Assembly: GCA_050011775.1 (NCBI GenBank)
Contig: JBEKIL010000011.1
Coordinates: 62,001-126,000 of the forward strand
Direction of reading: 5' to 3'
Source of the DNA: CAVZMI01 sp050011775
Lineage (GTDB): Bacteria; Bacteroidota; Ignavibacteria; UBA10030; CAVZMI01
Length of the DNA: 64,000 nucleotides
The notes below the pieces were generated by a model. That model ran no database searches and was not told the DNA's origin. It saw nothing but the letters and a program-made list of their open reading frames with translations. This document shows, piece after piece, positions 18,044 through 26,733 of this stretch; position 1 is the first letter of the stretch, and the number at the start of each line of letters is the position of its first letter. Position numbers and translations under genes: made by a program.

Positions 18044-18080
18044 AGTGGAATAAAACATCTTGTCACACAAGGAAAGACCG

Positions 18081-19208
18081 ATGATCGTACCAATGACAGA
18101 TATTCAAATCCAGTATCAAAAGCATAAATCTGAATTCGATTCAGCTATTCAGCGGGTGCTTGATTCCGGTTATTTTATCCTCGGGAAAGAAGTTGCAGAT
18201 CTTGAAAGTGCCATTGCAGGCTATCTCGACGTCAAATATGCAGTAGCATGTGCTTCGGGTACTGATGCGCTACAGGTCGCGATGATGGCATTGAATATCA
18301 AATCCGGAGATGAGGTCATCACAACGCCGTTTACATTTGTCGCGACGGCAGAAACGGTCGTACTGCTCGGAGCAACTCCGGTGTATGTTGATATTGACGA
18401 ACGAACATATAATATTGATGCGTCTAAAATTGAGGCTGCAATTACTCCAAAGACAAAAGCAATCATTCCCGTGCATCTATACGGACAGGCGGCGGAAATG
18501 GATACGATAATGGAAATCGCCCGAAAACACAAAATTGCCGTTATCGAAGACAATGCTCAGGGGGTCGGAGCAACATATAAAGAAAGAAAAGCCGGGGGAA
18601 TTGGCGATATTGGAACAATCAGCTTCTTTCCAAGTAAAAATCTTGGCGCATTCGGCGATGCGGGTATGATGGTAACGAATAATGAAACTTGGAGTCAGAA
18701 AATGCGGATGATCTGCAATCATGGATCGCGGGTGAGATATCAACATGAAATACTGGGCGTCAACAGCCGCCTCGACACAATTCAGGCGGCAATTCTCAAC
18801 GTGAAATTGAAATATCTCGATGAATGGAATGAAGGCCGGCGGAAAATCGTTGGGAAGTATAATGACCTTCTTCGTGGGACACAGGTCATTACGCCATATG
18901 TGGAACCTTATAACCGACATATCTATCATCAATATACACTACGAGTTCAGAATCGTGATGGTCTGGGAGAGTTTTTAAAGACAAAGGGAATACCATGGGC
19001 TGTACATTATCCGATTCCTCTTCATTTGCAGCCGGCATTTGCTCATCTCAAATATGGGAAGGGAGCCTGCCCCGTGGCTGAAAAGATTGCGGCAGAAGTG
19101 ATATCTCTTCCAATTCATCCGGAACTTACTGATGAACAACTGGTATATGTAACGGATGCTATCAAGGAATTTTCTGGCATGCGTCGTGCTCCTGACAATT
19201 ATAATTGA
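18081..19208 (+). CDS. DegT/DnrJ/EryC1/StrS sugar aminotransferase
   Basis: This 375-residue PLP enzyme aminates a keto-sugar nucleotide. The start region VPMTDIQIQYQKHKSEFD matches the family, as do VACASGTDALQVAMMAL, TPFTFVATAETVVLLGATP, the ENAQG-type VIEDNAQGVGATY and the PLP lysine in SFFPSKNLGAFGDAG. The conserved MICNHGSRVRYQHEILGVN segment, with its glycine-histidine turn, follows. A TTG at 18060 extends the frame, but AAGGAAAG lies a few bases before the ATG at 18081, which also fits the usual family N-terminus. Together with rfbB it could make an amino-deoxysugar such as a 3- or 4-amino-6-deoxyhexose. Confidence 0.92.
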   Translation: MIVPMTDIQIQYQKHKSEFDSAIQRVLDSGYFILGKEVADLESAIAGYLDVKYAVACASGTDALQVAMMALNIKSGDEVITTPFTFVATAETVVLLGATPVYVDIDERTYNIDASKIEAAITPKTKAIIPVHLYGQAAEMDTIMEIARKHKIAVIEDNAQGVGATYKERKAGGIGDIGTISFFPSKNLGAFGDAGMMVTNNETWSQKMRMICNHGSRVRYQHEILGVNSRLDTIQAAILNVKLKYLDEWNEGRRKIVGKYNDLLRGTQVITPYVEPYNRHIYHQYTLRVQNRDGLGEFLKTKGIPWAVHYPIPLHLQPAFAHLKYGKGACPVAEKIAAEVISLPIHPELTDEQLVYVTDAIKEFSGMRRAPDNYN

Positions 19209-19219
19209 TAGTGAGAAAA

Positions 19220-19939
19220 ATGGAAAAAGCACTTGTAGTTATACCCACATTTAATGAGGCGGATAATATCCAGAAGATTATAAATGATGTTCTCTCCGTC
19301 GAATCGTCGCTCAATGTGCTCGTTGTTGATGACGCATCACCAGATGGTACGGGCGCAATAGTCAAAAGAATAATGACCACGAATGATCGGGTTCGTCTGA
19401 TTGAGCGTGAAGGGAAGAAAGGACTCGGGACGGCTTACGTTGCCGGATTCAAATATGCCCTCGCCAACGGATATGACTGTGTATTTGAAATGGATGCCGA
19501 TTTTTCTCACGATCCCCGTGAAATTCCGAATTTTCTTAGTAAAGTTAGGGACTATGATCTTGTTGTCGGTTCGAGATATCTTACCGGTGTCACCGTCGTC
19601 AATTGGCCGCTCAAACGATTAATACTCAGTTATGGGGCGAATCTCTATACGCGGATCATTACCGGAATGCCAATTAAGGATGCAACAGGCGGTTTCAAGT
19701 GTTTCCGCCGAAGGGTTCTCGAAAATATTGACCTTGATGCAATTCACTCAAATGGTTATGCTTTCCAGATCGAGATGAATTTCAAGGCATGGAAAAAGGG
19801 ATTCAGGGTAACTGAAATTCCGATTATTTTTGAAGATCGTCGGGTCGGTGTTTCAAAGATGTCGAAGAAAATTGTGTACGAGGCTATTTTCATGGTCTGG
19901 AAACTGAAGTGGCATAGTCTGATTGGAAGACTTTCATAA
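19220..19939 (+). CDS. Polyprenyl-phosphate mannosyltransferase-like GT2 (DPM1 family)
   Basis: The 239-residue protein is a soluble-type GT2 enzyme resembling dolichyl- or polyprenyl-phosphate mannose synthase. Motifs seen are VVIPTFNEADNIQKII, VLVVDDASPDGTGAIV, the metal-binding MDADFSHDPREIP and DLVVGSRYLTG, then KDATGGFKCFRRRVLE. It lacks C-terminal membrane helices, as in the shorter DPM1 form. It would load a monosaccharide onto polyprenyl phosphate for use on the periplasmic side. A TTG at 19205 overlaps the previous stop codon; the ATG at 19220 directly precedes the family start and is preferred. The next gene starts immediately after the stop. Confidence 0.9.
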   Translation: MEKALVVIPTFNEADNIQKIINDVLSVESSLNVLVVDDASPDGTGAIVKRIMTTNDRVRLIEREGKKGLGTAYVAGFKYALANGYDCVFEMDADFSHDPREIPNFLSKVRDYDLVVGSRYLTGVTVVNWPLKRLILSYGANLYTRIITGMPIKDATGGFKCFRRRVLENIDLDAIHSNGYAFQIEMNFKAWKKGFRVTEIPIIFEDRRVGVSKMSKKIVYEAIFMVWKLKWHSLIGRLS

Positions 19940-21937
19940 ATGGATCTCTCGATTATTATAGTGAACTATAACGTCCGCGAGTTCCTCGATAACGCGCTGG
20001 TCTCGATTTCGAAAGCCGCCGAAAATCTTCGTCATGAAATCTTTGTCGTCGATAATGCATCGGACGATGGAAGTGTTGAGCTTATCAGGTCGAAGTTTCC
20101 AGGGGTGAAGCTCATTTTGAACGAGAATAATATCGGTTTTGCCCGGGCGAATAATATTGCCCTTCAGCGGGCGGTAGGGAGATATCTATTACTGATCAAT
20201 CCCGATACAATCGTTCAGGAAAATACATTCCAGGTAATGATCGATTTTTTTGAGAAGAATCCAGATGTCGGCATGGCCGGCTGCAAGATTCTGAATCCTA
20301 ACGGAACACTCCAGATCGCATGCAGGAGGAGTTTCCCAACGCCATTAATTGCATTCACAAAAATAATCGGTCTGTCTTCGCTCTTTCCCAATTCCCGGTT
20401 GTTGGGACGATATAATCTCACCTATCTTAATCCTGAAGAAACATACGAGGTTGATGCGATCAGCGGCTCTTTTATGATGCTGCGGCGTCGGATCTTTGAA
20501 ACAGTCGGCGGTCTCGATGAAGAATTCTTTATGTATGGAGAAGATCTGGATTGGTGCTATCGGATTCAAAAAGCGGGATGGAAAATATTTTATGTTCATT
20601 CGACGCAAATAGTACATTATAAAGGCGAGAGTACAAAACGGAGCGACCTTGATGAAATCAGGATATTTTATCAGGCAATGCATTTATTTGTCAGGAAACA
20701 TTTCAGCAATTCCTGGTTCAGCCTTTCCCTTCTCAGAAGTGGCATTGTGATTCGCACACTCTTTGCTTTTCTATGGAAAGCATTTCGCAACAGCATTATC
20801 CCCCTGTGTGACATCATCCTGATCGATATTTCACAAATAATCGGGGAACTTATCTGGATGGGACGGCTATGGACATTTCCAAATTATGCCTATCCAATCA
20901 TCTATATCGTCCCACCGATGATTCTTGTCCTGGCGATGTATTTTCTTGGTGTATATACCGAACGGCGGCATGCCATTTCGCGGACATTGGGCGCTGTGGT
21001 GATCGGATTTACCATCATCTCGGCCTTGGTTTTTTTCTTCAAAGGTTTCGGATTCAGTAGAGCCGTGACAGGGATCTCATTTATTGAAAATCTTCTATTC
21101 TTGCCTGGATGGCGGTTGTTGCTCCGATTGCTCAGTCGAAGCGGTGAAAGATTGTTCTTTGGCCGGCGCACACTGATTGTGGGGACAAGCTCTTCGGCGC
21201 AGGAAGTACTTCGAAAAATCCGTCTTCATGCGGATGATGAATACGATGTCGTCGGATTCATCGATATTAATCGTCAGAGGCTGGGTGAAAAGGTATCGGG
21301 TGTTGAGATCACCGGGAGTATCGACAATATAGGTAAAGTCATTCGTGAAGCGAAAGTGACCGATGTAATTTTCTCAACCGACGCACTTTCCTATGGCGAC
21401 ATCCTCTCGGTAATCGGACGTAGTCGAGAGCGCTCGGTGAATTTCCGGCTCGTACCAGATAACCTCGAGGTAATTATCGGCAAAACACATATCGACCAAC
21501 TTGACGATATTCCGCTGGTAGAAATCGACTATAATATTGATAAACCCGTTAACCGCATTACAAAAAGGACTTTCGACATTCTTTTCTCAATTATTCTTTT
21601 GATTTCGATTTACCCTTTTGTATATTTAAAGAAGTTGCTCGGATCGAAAGATTCATCGGCCTTTACAACTGCAATCTGCAACGTACCTCTCGTCCTGCGT
21701 GGAACGTACAGTTTTGTCGGCCGTCCAATAACAATTGGAATCGAAAATTCACACACCGACAAAAAGGAACTTTATCTTGGAAAAGTCGGACTGACCGGAA
21801 TGGTGCAGATCAATTCTCGCAGTATGACAACGCGTGAAGAAATAGAACGGTACAATCTGTATTATGCAAAAAACCAGTCGTTGACGCTCGATATTGAAAT
21901 TCTCGTAAAGTCGCTTTTACATCGGACGAAGGAGTAA
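19940..21937 (+). CDS. GT2 glycosyltransferase fused to a sugar-transferase-like module
   Basis: One uninterrupted 665-residue frame joins two units. Residues about 1-290 form a GT2 enzyme of the rhamnosyltransferase type (LSIIIVNYNVREFLDNAL, VVDNASDDGS, LLINPDTIV, GEDLDWCYR). From about 300 come several membrane helices, a CoA_binding_3-like Rossmann region (TLIVGTSSSAQEVL, near 410) and a C-terminal part (about 537-665) that follows the plan of bacterial sugar transferases. In that last part the normal KFRSM and LVGPRPE motifs are missing or altered (FVGRPITIG), while GLTGMVQINSRS and the DIEIL end are kept. It may be an inactive or repurposed partner of the transferase at 16576. No frameshift is visible. 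Confidence 0.85.
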   Translation: MDLSIIIVNYNVREFLDNALVSISKAAENLRHEIFVVDNASDDGSVELIRSKFPGVKLILNENNIGFARANNIALQRAVGRYLLLINPDTIVQENTFQVMIDFFEKNPDVGMAGCKILNPNGTLQIACRRSFPTPLIAFTKIIGLSSLFPNSRLLGRYNLTYLNPEETYEVDAISGSFMMLRRRIFETVGGLDEEFFMYGEDLDWCYRIQKAGWKIFYVHSTQIVHYKGESTKRSDLDEIRIFYQAMHLFVRKHFSNSWFSLSLLRSGIVIRTLFAFLWKAFRNSIIPLCDIILIDISQIIGELIWMGRLWTFPNYAYPIIYIVPPMILVLAMYFLGVYTERRHAISRTLGAVVIGFTIISALVFFFKGFGFSRAVTGISFIENLLFLPGWRLLLRLLSRSGERLFFGRRTLIVGTSSSAQEVLRKIRLHADDEYDVVGFIDINRQRLGEKVSGVEITGSIDNIGKVIREAKVTDVIFSTDALSYGDILSVIGRSRERSVNFRLVPDNLEVIIGKTHIDQLDDIPLVEIDYNIDKPVNRITKRTFDILFSIILLISIYPFVYLKKLLGSKDSSAFTTAICNVPLVLRGTYSFVGRPITIGIENSHTDKKELYLGKVGLTGMVQINSRSMTTREEIERYNLYYAKNQSLTLDIEILVKSLLHRTKE

Positions 21938-21941
21938 AAGG

Positions 21942-22892
21942 ATGGCAAAAGTGGTCCTCGAATTCGAAAAGCCGATTCTTGAGCTTGAGCAAAAAATCGA
22001 TGAGATGAGGAAATATGCCGATAACCTCGATATTTCGGATGAAATCAAAAAGCTGGAAGAGAAAGTCGATCAACTTCGCCAGAATGTGTTCACAGGATTG
22101 ACCCGATGGCAAAAAGTACAGCTCGCCCGTCACCCGGAACGCCCCTATATGCTTGATTATGTAAGCTTCATGATGACCGATTTCATAGAGCTTCACGGCG
22201 ATCGGTCCTACCGCGATGATCATGCTGTAGTGGGTGGTTTTGCACGTCTGGGTACCGAGACCATTATGGCGATTGGCCATCAAAAAGGAAGAGATACCAA
22301 AACGAATCTATACAGGAATTTTGGTATGATGAATCCAGAAGGGTATCGAAAGGCTCTCCGGTTGATGAAACTTGCCGAGAAATTCTCAAAGCCGGTCATT
22401 ACAATCCTCGATACTCCCGGTGCATATCCCGGTCTGGAAGCGGAAGAACGCGGTCAGGCCGAGGCAATTGCGCGTAATCTGCTCGAAATGTCACGGCTGC
22501 GAACACCCATTATCGTCGTCATTATCGGTGAAGGCGCATCGGGCGGAGCGTTGGGGATAGGAATCGGCGATAGAGTGTTGATGCTCGAAAATACATGGTA
22601 TAATGTTATTGCCCCGGAATCATGCTCGAGCATTCTCTGGCGGAGCTGGGATTTTAAAGAACAGGCAGCCGAAGCGCTGAGACTGACAGCACCCGACCTG
22701 CTGGTGCAGGGCGTGATTGATCGAATTGTGCCTGAGCCACTCGGCGGAGCCCACCGTAACCCACAACTGGCTGCAATAATGTTAAAAGACGTGCTGCTTG
22801 AAGAATTGAAGCTGGTGAAAAAAATTAAAGTTGAAAAGCTTCTCGAACACCGTATCGAAAAATTCGGTGCAATGGGATCATACGACGAATAA
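21942..22892 (+). CDS. accA: Acetyl-CoA carboxylase carboxyltransferase subunit alpha
   Basis: This 316-residue subunit pairs with AccD to move the carboxyl group from biotin to acetyl-CoA, making malonyl-CoA for fatty acid synthesis. The N-terminal helical segment (LEFEKPILELEQKIDEM) is followed by the crotonase-like core with LHGDRSYRDDHAVVGG, GRDTKTNLYRNFGM, the oxyanion-hole region VITILDTPGAYPGLEAEER and GEGASGGALGIGIGDRVLM. The length matches E. coli AccA (319). It starts four bases after the polysaccharide cluster ends and overlaps the thioesterase gene by one base. accD, accB and accC are not in the window. Confidence 0.97.
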   Translation: MAKVVLEFEKPILELEQKIDEMRKYADNLDISDEIKKLEEKVDQLRQNVFTGLTRWQKVQLARHPERPYMLDYVSFMMTDFIELHGDRSYRDDHAVVGGFARLGTETIMAIGHQKGRDTKTNLYRNFGMMNPEGYRKALRLMKLAEKFSKPVITILDTPGAYPGLEAEERGQAEAIARNLLEMSRLRTPIIVVIIGEGASGGALGIGIGDRVLMLENTWYNVIAPESCSSILWRSWDFKEQAAEALRLTAPDLLVQGVIDRIVPEPLGGAHRNPQLAAIMLKDVLLEELKLVKKIKVEKLLEHRIEKFGAMGSYDE

Positions 22893-23311
22893 TGGCTCGG
22901 ACTCTCTTTATGACATCGCAGATCCGTGTACGATATGCCGATACGGATCAGATGAAATCAGTGTATTACGCAAAGTACTATGAGTATTTTGAGCAAGGGC
23001 GTTCCGACCTCCTGAGGGAAATCGGCATGCCGTATTCTGAAATCGAAGCGCTCGGCTATTTTCTCCCCGTTGTGGAATCACACGCAAGATATATTTCTTC
23101 TGCCCGGTATGATAATTTGATAGAAGTGAAAACGATAGTACGCGAGATTCCAGCAGCACGAATCCGCATTGACTATGAAATCCGGCGCGCAGGCGAAACG
23201 GATCTTCTGGTTGAAGGATATACAGTCCACAGCTTTGTAAAATCTGATACTGGCCGTCCGACGCGTGCACCGGCTTCGTTTATTAAACTCCTTCAATCAA
23301 AATTCGAATAG
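22892..23311 (+). CDS. Hotdog-fold acyl-CoA thioesterase (YbgC/FadM type)
   Basis: This 139-residue protein has the 4HBT hotdog signature with IRVRYADTDQMKSVYYAKYYEYFEQGR, shown here as RVRYADTDQMK and YYEYFEQGRSDLLRE. The aspartate of the YADTD motif is the catalytic residue in YbgC/FadM-type thioesterases, which hydrolyse acyl-CoA or acyl-ACP. The length is normal. The start codon overlaps the accA stop codon by one base, so the two are coupled. Its place next to accA suggests a housekeeping role in acyl-CoA turnover, but the natural substrate is unknown. Confidence 0.9.
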   Translation: MARTLFMTSQIRVRYADTDQMKSVYYAKYYEYFEQGRSDLLREIGMPYSEIEALGYFLPVVESHARYISSARYDNLIEVKTIVREIPAARIRIDYEIRRAGETDLLVEGYTVHSFVKSDTGRPTRAPASFIKLLQSKFE

Positions 23312-23322
23312 AGAGAGCTATC

Positions 23323-23481
23323 ATGTTAAGTCAGGAACTTCTCGACATTCTTTGTTGTCCAAAGTGCAAAGGAGATCTTCTCTATGATGCGGCAGGAAAC
23401 TCCCTCACATGCAAGAAATGTGCAAAGGTGTATGCCGTGAAGGATGATATTCCCATTCTCCTGGTGGACGATGAACAGTAA
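23323..23481 (+). CDS. Trm112/UPF0434-like small zinc protein
   Basis: This short gene encodes 52 residues with two cysteine pairs, C12-x2-C15 in LCCPKCKGDL and C30-x2-C33 in LTCKKCAKVY, followed by YAVKDDIPILL. That is the Trm112p/UPF0434 (YcaR) zinc-binding fold. Trm112 proteins in other organisms activate methyltransferases, and in bacteria the partner is mostly unknown. The ATG is preceded by GAGAGAG. Its last 11 bases overlap the nadC start in another frame, so the two genes are coupled. It is easily missed because of its size. Confidence 0.88.
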   Translation: MLSQELLDILCCPKCKGDLLYDAAGNSLTCKKCAKVYAVKDDIPILLVDDEQ

Positions 23482-24349
23482 CACTCTGCACGATAGCCGT
23501 GTCAGCCGTATCATTGAACAGGCGCTCTTCGAAGATATCGGCCTGGGCGATGTCACCAGCGATGCAGCCGTGCCCGAAGAAATGTTGGGAGAAGCGGTTC
23601 TTCTTGCAAAAGCAACTGGAATCGTCGCCGGTCTCGAGGTAACGGCAATCGTGTTCCGGTACGTCGACGAAGGCCTCCGTATGTTATCGAGCGTTCACGA
23701 TGGTGATCATGTTCGACCGGGGGATCTAATCGGAACTGTCAACGGATCGGCGAAATCCATCCTTAAAGGAGAACGCGTCGCGCTGAATTTCCTTCAGCGA
23801 ATGAGCGGCATCGCAACACTTACACGGCAATTTGTCGATGCCGTCAAGGGAACAGGTGTCAGGATCACCGATACACGAAAGACTGTTCCAGGACTTCGTG
23901 TGCTCGATAAACTTGCCGTGACGATCGGCGGCGGAGTGAATCATCGTTTCGGGCTTGACGATATGATGATGGTCAAGGATAACCATATTGTTGCTGCAGG
24001 CGGGATCCAACCTGCAATCGAGCGCTGTTTTGCCTACCTGCAAAAAAAAGAACTTAATATTCCGATCGAAGTTGAAACGCGATCAATGGATGACGTTCGT
24101 AAAGCTATGGCCTGTTTTGAAGCGGGCAAGTTTTTCAACCGAATCATGCTCGATAATTTTCAACCTGATGCAATGCGCGAAGCTGTCAAACTCATAGCAA
24201 AACGTGTGGAGGTGGAGGCATCGGGCGAAATGACGCTTCAGAATGTCCATACCGTCGCTAAGACTGGCGTCGACTTGATTTCGGTCGGTGCCCTGACGCA
24301 TTCGGTACAGGCACTCGATATTTCTCTGGAACTGACACTCCGTCGGTGA
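23471..24349 (+). CDS. nadC: Nicotinate-nucleotide pyrophosphorylase (carboxylating)
   Basis: The 292-residue enzyme makes nicotinate mononucleotide from quinolinate and PRPP in NAD synthesis. It carries the N-terminal ALFEDIGLGDVTSDAAVP, the core NFLQRMSGIATLTRQFVD, and the ITDTRKTVPGLRVLDKLAV segment with the PRPP-binding Arg-Lys. GGGVNHRFGLDDMMMVKDNH and the final EASGEMTLQNV and GVDLISVGALTHSVQALD follow. A non-ATG start 27 bases upstream exists, but the ATG at 23471 gives the normal family N-terminus. It overlaps the Trm112-like gene by 11 bases and is separated from the flippase gene by one base. nadA and nadB are not present here. Confidence 0.96.
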   Translation: MNSNTLHDSRVSRIIEQALFEDIGLGDVTSDAAVPEEMLGEAVLLAKATGIVAGLEVTAIVFRYVDEGLRMLSSVHDGDHVRPGDLIGTVNGSAKSILKGERVALNFLQRMSGIATLTRQFVDAVKGTGVRITDTRKTVPGLRVLDKLAVTIGGGVNHRFGLDDMMMVKDNHIVAAGGIQPAIERCFAYLQKKELNIPIEVETRSMDDVRKAMACFEAGKFFNRIMLDNFQPDAMREAVKLIAKRVEVEASGEMTLQNVHTVAKTGVDLISVGALTHSVQALDISLELTLRR

Positions 24350-24350
24350 C

Positions 24351-25847
24351 ATGTTCGATAAAATCAAACGACTCGGCGCAGAAACAGCCATCTATGGTAT
24401 CAGTACCATTCTCGGGCGATTTCTGAGTTTCCTTCTTCTTCCCCTTTATACGAATATCCTTCCGAAAAGTGATTACGGCGTTGTTGCAAATGTCTATTCC
24501 TATATAGCATTTCTCAATGTTGTCTACGGCCTCGGAATGGAGTCGGCTTTTTTTAAATATGCATCGACTCGAGAGCTTGGTGATGAAAAAGAAGTCTTCG
24601 GACTCTCGTGGCTGACCGTGACTATCGGATCTGTTCTTTTTTCTCTTCTGATTCTCTGGAATGCAACTCCGCTTTCATATCTGGTAGCACGTGGTGAACA
24701 GGAACGATATATCGTGATTTACGCCGTCGGGATTCTTTTCTTCGATGCAGTTTCATTAATACCGTTTGCAGCGTTGCGATTACAGAAAAGGCCGTGGCAG
24801 TTTGCGGGAATCCGGGTTGCGGGGATCATTCTAAATGTTGTACTAAATGCCATTCTTCTTGCAAAATTCAGGATGGGTGTGGCGGGAATATTCGTCAGCG
24901 GGATCATTTCATCTCTTTTTACGGCACTCTGTCTTTTCCCAACAATTGTCCGTCATATCGCATTGCCGAAAAATTCAAAGCTCTTTTCGGCATTATTGAA
25001 ATTCGGTCTGCCATACGTCCCGGCAGGACTCGCCGGCATTGCGCTTCAGGTTATCGACAGGCCGATTCTACGGGCGCTCACCGATGATGCGTCGGTCGGC
25101 ATCTATCAGGCAAATTACAGACTCGGAATTTTTATCATGCTGATTGTGTCGATGTTCGATTATGCCTGGCGTCCTTTCTTCCTTTCGAATGCAAAAGAAC
25201 CGGATGCGAAAAAAATGTTTGCGCGCATCGCTACGTACTTCTTCCTCCTTCTAATGTTTGGTTTTCTGGTGATCGCATTCTTTATCGGCGACCTTGTCGG
25301 TATTGAAATTTTGCACCACCGCTTAATTCATCCTGCATACTGGCCGGGACTCGGCATCGTTCCCATTGTGCTCCTCGCATATGTCTTTACAGGAGTATAT
25401 GTCCTTCTAATCCCGGGTATTTATATAGAGAAAAAAACTCAATTTCTTCCACTGACGTCAGGACTTGGCGCCGTAACGAATATCGGGATGAATCTGTTGC
25501 TGATTCCTCTGCTCGGATTTGTAGGCGCAGCCTGGTCAACTCTCGGCGGTTACCTTGTGATGGCGCTATCGCTCTATTTTATTGTTCAAAGATATTACCC
25601 GGTCAGATACGAATTCAGAAGAATGGGCGTAATTGCCGTATCGACAGGAATAATCTTCTGTATCTTTGTCGTAGTCGGAGGTACTCTCCATGCTCATATG
25701 CTTGTCAAAATCGGACTTCTGATTGGATTCATCGGGCTTATGGCTCTCATGCGCTTCTTCGATCCTGCGGAGATTCATATACTAAAAGCTCTTTTTCAAC
25801 GGAAGACACCGCCTTCAGATATACCGCCATCTATTATGTCTGAGTGA
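24351..25847 (+). CDS. Second MATE/Wzx-family polysaccharide flippase
   Basis: The 498-residue membrane protein has about 14 hydrophobic helices and the family start AETAIYGISTILGRFLSFLL with YTNILPKSDYGVVANVYSYI. It also has the mid-protein FGLPYVPAGLAGIALQVIDRPILRAL, seen here as LPYVPAGLAGIALQVIDR. Members flip lipid-linked glycans, or in some branches lipid II (MurJ-like). It is not a close match to the flippase at 8463, and it sits in a metabolic operon one base after nadC rather than among glycosyltransferases. It may therefore serve another glycan. The end of the gene faces the aldo/keto reductase gene on the other strand. Confidence 0.88.
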   Translation: MFDKIKRLGAETAIYGISTILGRFLSFLLLPLYTNILPKSDYGVVANVYSYIAFLNVVYGLGMESAFFKYASTRELGDEKEVFGLSWLTVTIGSVLFSLLILWNATPLSYLVARGEQERYIVIYAVGILFFDAVSLIPFAALRLQKRPWQFAGIRVAGIILNVVLNAILLAKFRMGVAGIFVSGIISSLFTALCLFPTIVRHIALPKNSKLFSALLKFGLPYVPAGLAGIALQVIDRPILRALTDDASVGIYQANYRLGIFIMLIVSMFDYAWRPFFLSNAKEPDAKKMFARIATYFFLLLMFGFLVIAFFIGDLVGIEILHHRLIHPAYWPGLGIVPIVLLAYVFTGVYVLLIPGIYIEKKTQFLPLTSGLGAVTNIGMNLLLIPLLGFVGAAWSTLGGYLVMALSLYFIVQRYYPVRYEFRRMGVIAVSTGIIFCIFVVVGGTLHAHMLVKIGLLIGFIGLMALMRFFDPAEIHILKALFQRKTPPSDIPPSIMSE

Positions 25848-25914
25848 AATGCCGTCAGAATTCGGAGGGATAAAAACAGATTTTTAATTTTCGGGATGAG
25901 TATACTATGCTGGA

Positions 25915-26733
25915 TTATCCTCCCATAAACCATTTTTTTGTGTGATGCACTGCATCGCCATATTCCTGCATCAATTTCATTTCATCTTCGCTTAGAGGTC
26001 CATCTGAAAGAGATTTTATATTCTCTTCGAATTGTCCGATGTTTCTTGGAGCCGTCAGACAAAGATGCACGTTTGGATTTGAAAGAACAAATCGGTAGCA
26101 TTGACCGGGCGTCGGTATCAGCCTGTCTGTCGGCCATTTTTTCGATCTTCGGATCAAATAGGTCCATCGTGTGGCCGTATAGCTCGTAATGCCGGGATTG
26201 TGATCTTTCACAAAAGGAAAAATATCCTGCTCTGCACCACGATGTGCCGCATTATAGCGGATCATCAGCACGTCCATCGATCCCTCAGCAGCCAGCCCGC
26301 CGGCAAATTTGCGGTCGTGTGTCGATAAGCCGATTGCGCGGACCTTCCCCTCCTTTTTGAATTGGGCGAGCTCTTCACGGGCCTCGACCGGAAAATCTTT
26401 TTCTTTTGTCACTCCAAGAAAAAGAAATACATCGATATAATCAGTCCCGAATTGACGGAGCCGTTTCTCAAGCGTTCGCCGAAGGTTTGGATATCCGATC
26501 AATAAATTATACGCTCCTGTTGCGATGACAATATCTTTTCTCTTCTGCCCAACTACGCTCCGTATCGCGCGTATTAATTGTCCATCGGTCCCGAACCCAA
26601 AAAAATAGTTCACCCCTTCATCAAGAGCTTTGTACACGGTTTTTTTGCCGGGCCAATATGTCGCCGAGAGTCCGAGCCGATGTACTGTGATACCTGTCCT
26701 ACCTAATGTCGTATGGGTAAAATCTTCAGCCAT
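25915..26733 (-). CDS. Aldo/keto reductase homologue apparently lacking the catalytic tetrad
   Basis: The 272-residue protein follows the aldo/keto reductase barrel through most of its length: THTTLGRTGITVHRLGLS, KALDEGVNYFF, a Lys/His-type strand region, VRAIGLSTHDRKFAGGL and YRFVLSNPNVHLCLTAP. The usual catalytic residues look replaced. The Asp and Tyr of FDTAxxYG are absent in NYFFGFGTDG (42-51), the Lys after IAT is Gly (IATG, 70-73), and the His after the DLxLxH strand is missing in IDVFLFLG (100-107). It may be an inactive or altered member. The start is the ATG at 26733, with GGAGGAG six bases before it, and it overlaps the alcohol dehydrogenase gene by 8 bases. Confidence 0.82.
   Translation of the reverse strand: MAEDFTHTTLGRTGITVHRLGLSATYWPGKKTVYKALDEGVNYFFGFGTDGQLIRAIRSVVGQKRKDIVIATGAYNLLIGYPNLRRTLEKRLRQFGTDYIDVFLFLGVTKEKDFPVEAREELAQFKKEGKVRAIGLSTHDRKFAGGLAAEGSMDVLMIRYNAAHRGAEQDIFPFVKDHNPGITSYTATRWTYLIRRSKKWPTDRLIPTPGQCYRFVLSNPNVHLCLTAPRNIGQFEENIKSLSDGPLSEDEMKLMQEYGDAVHHTKKWFMGG

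Noticed and set aside
17845..18093. Minus-strand frame with repeated Leu-Tyr residues
   Set aside because: The LYLYLY run is only the reverse reading of the AGGTAA hexamer repeat.
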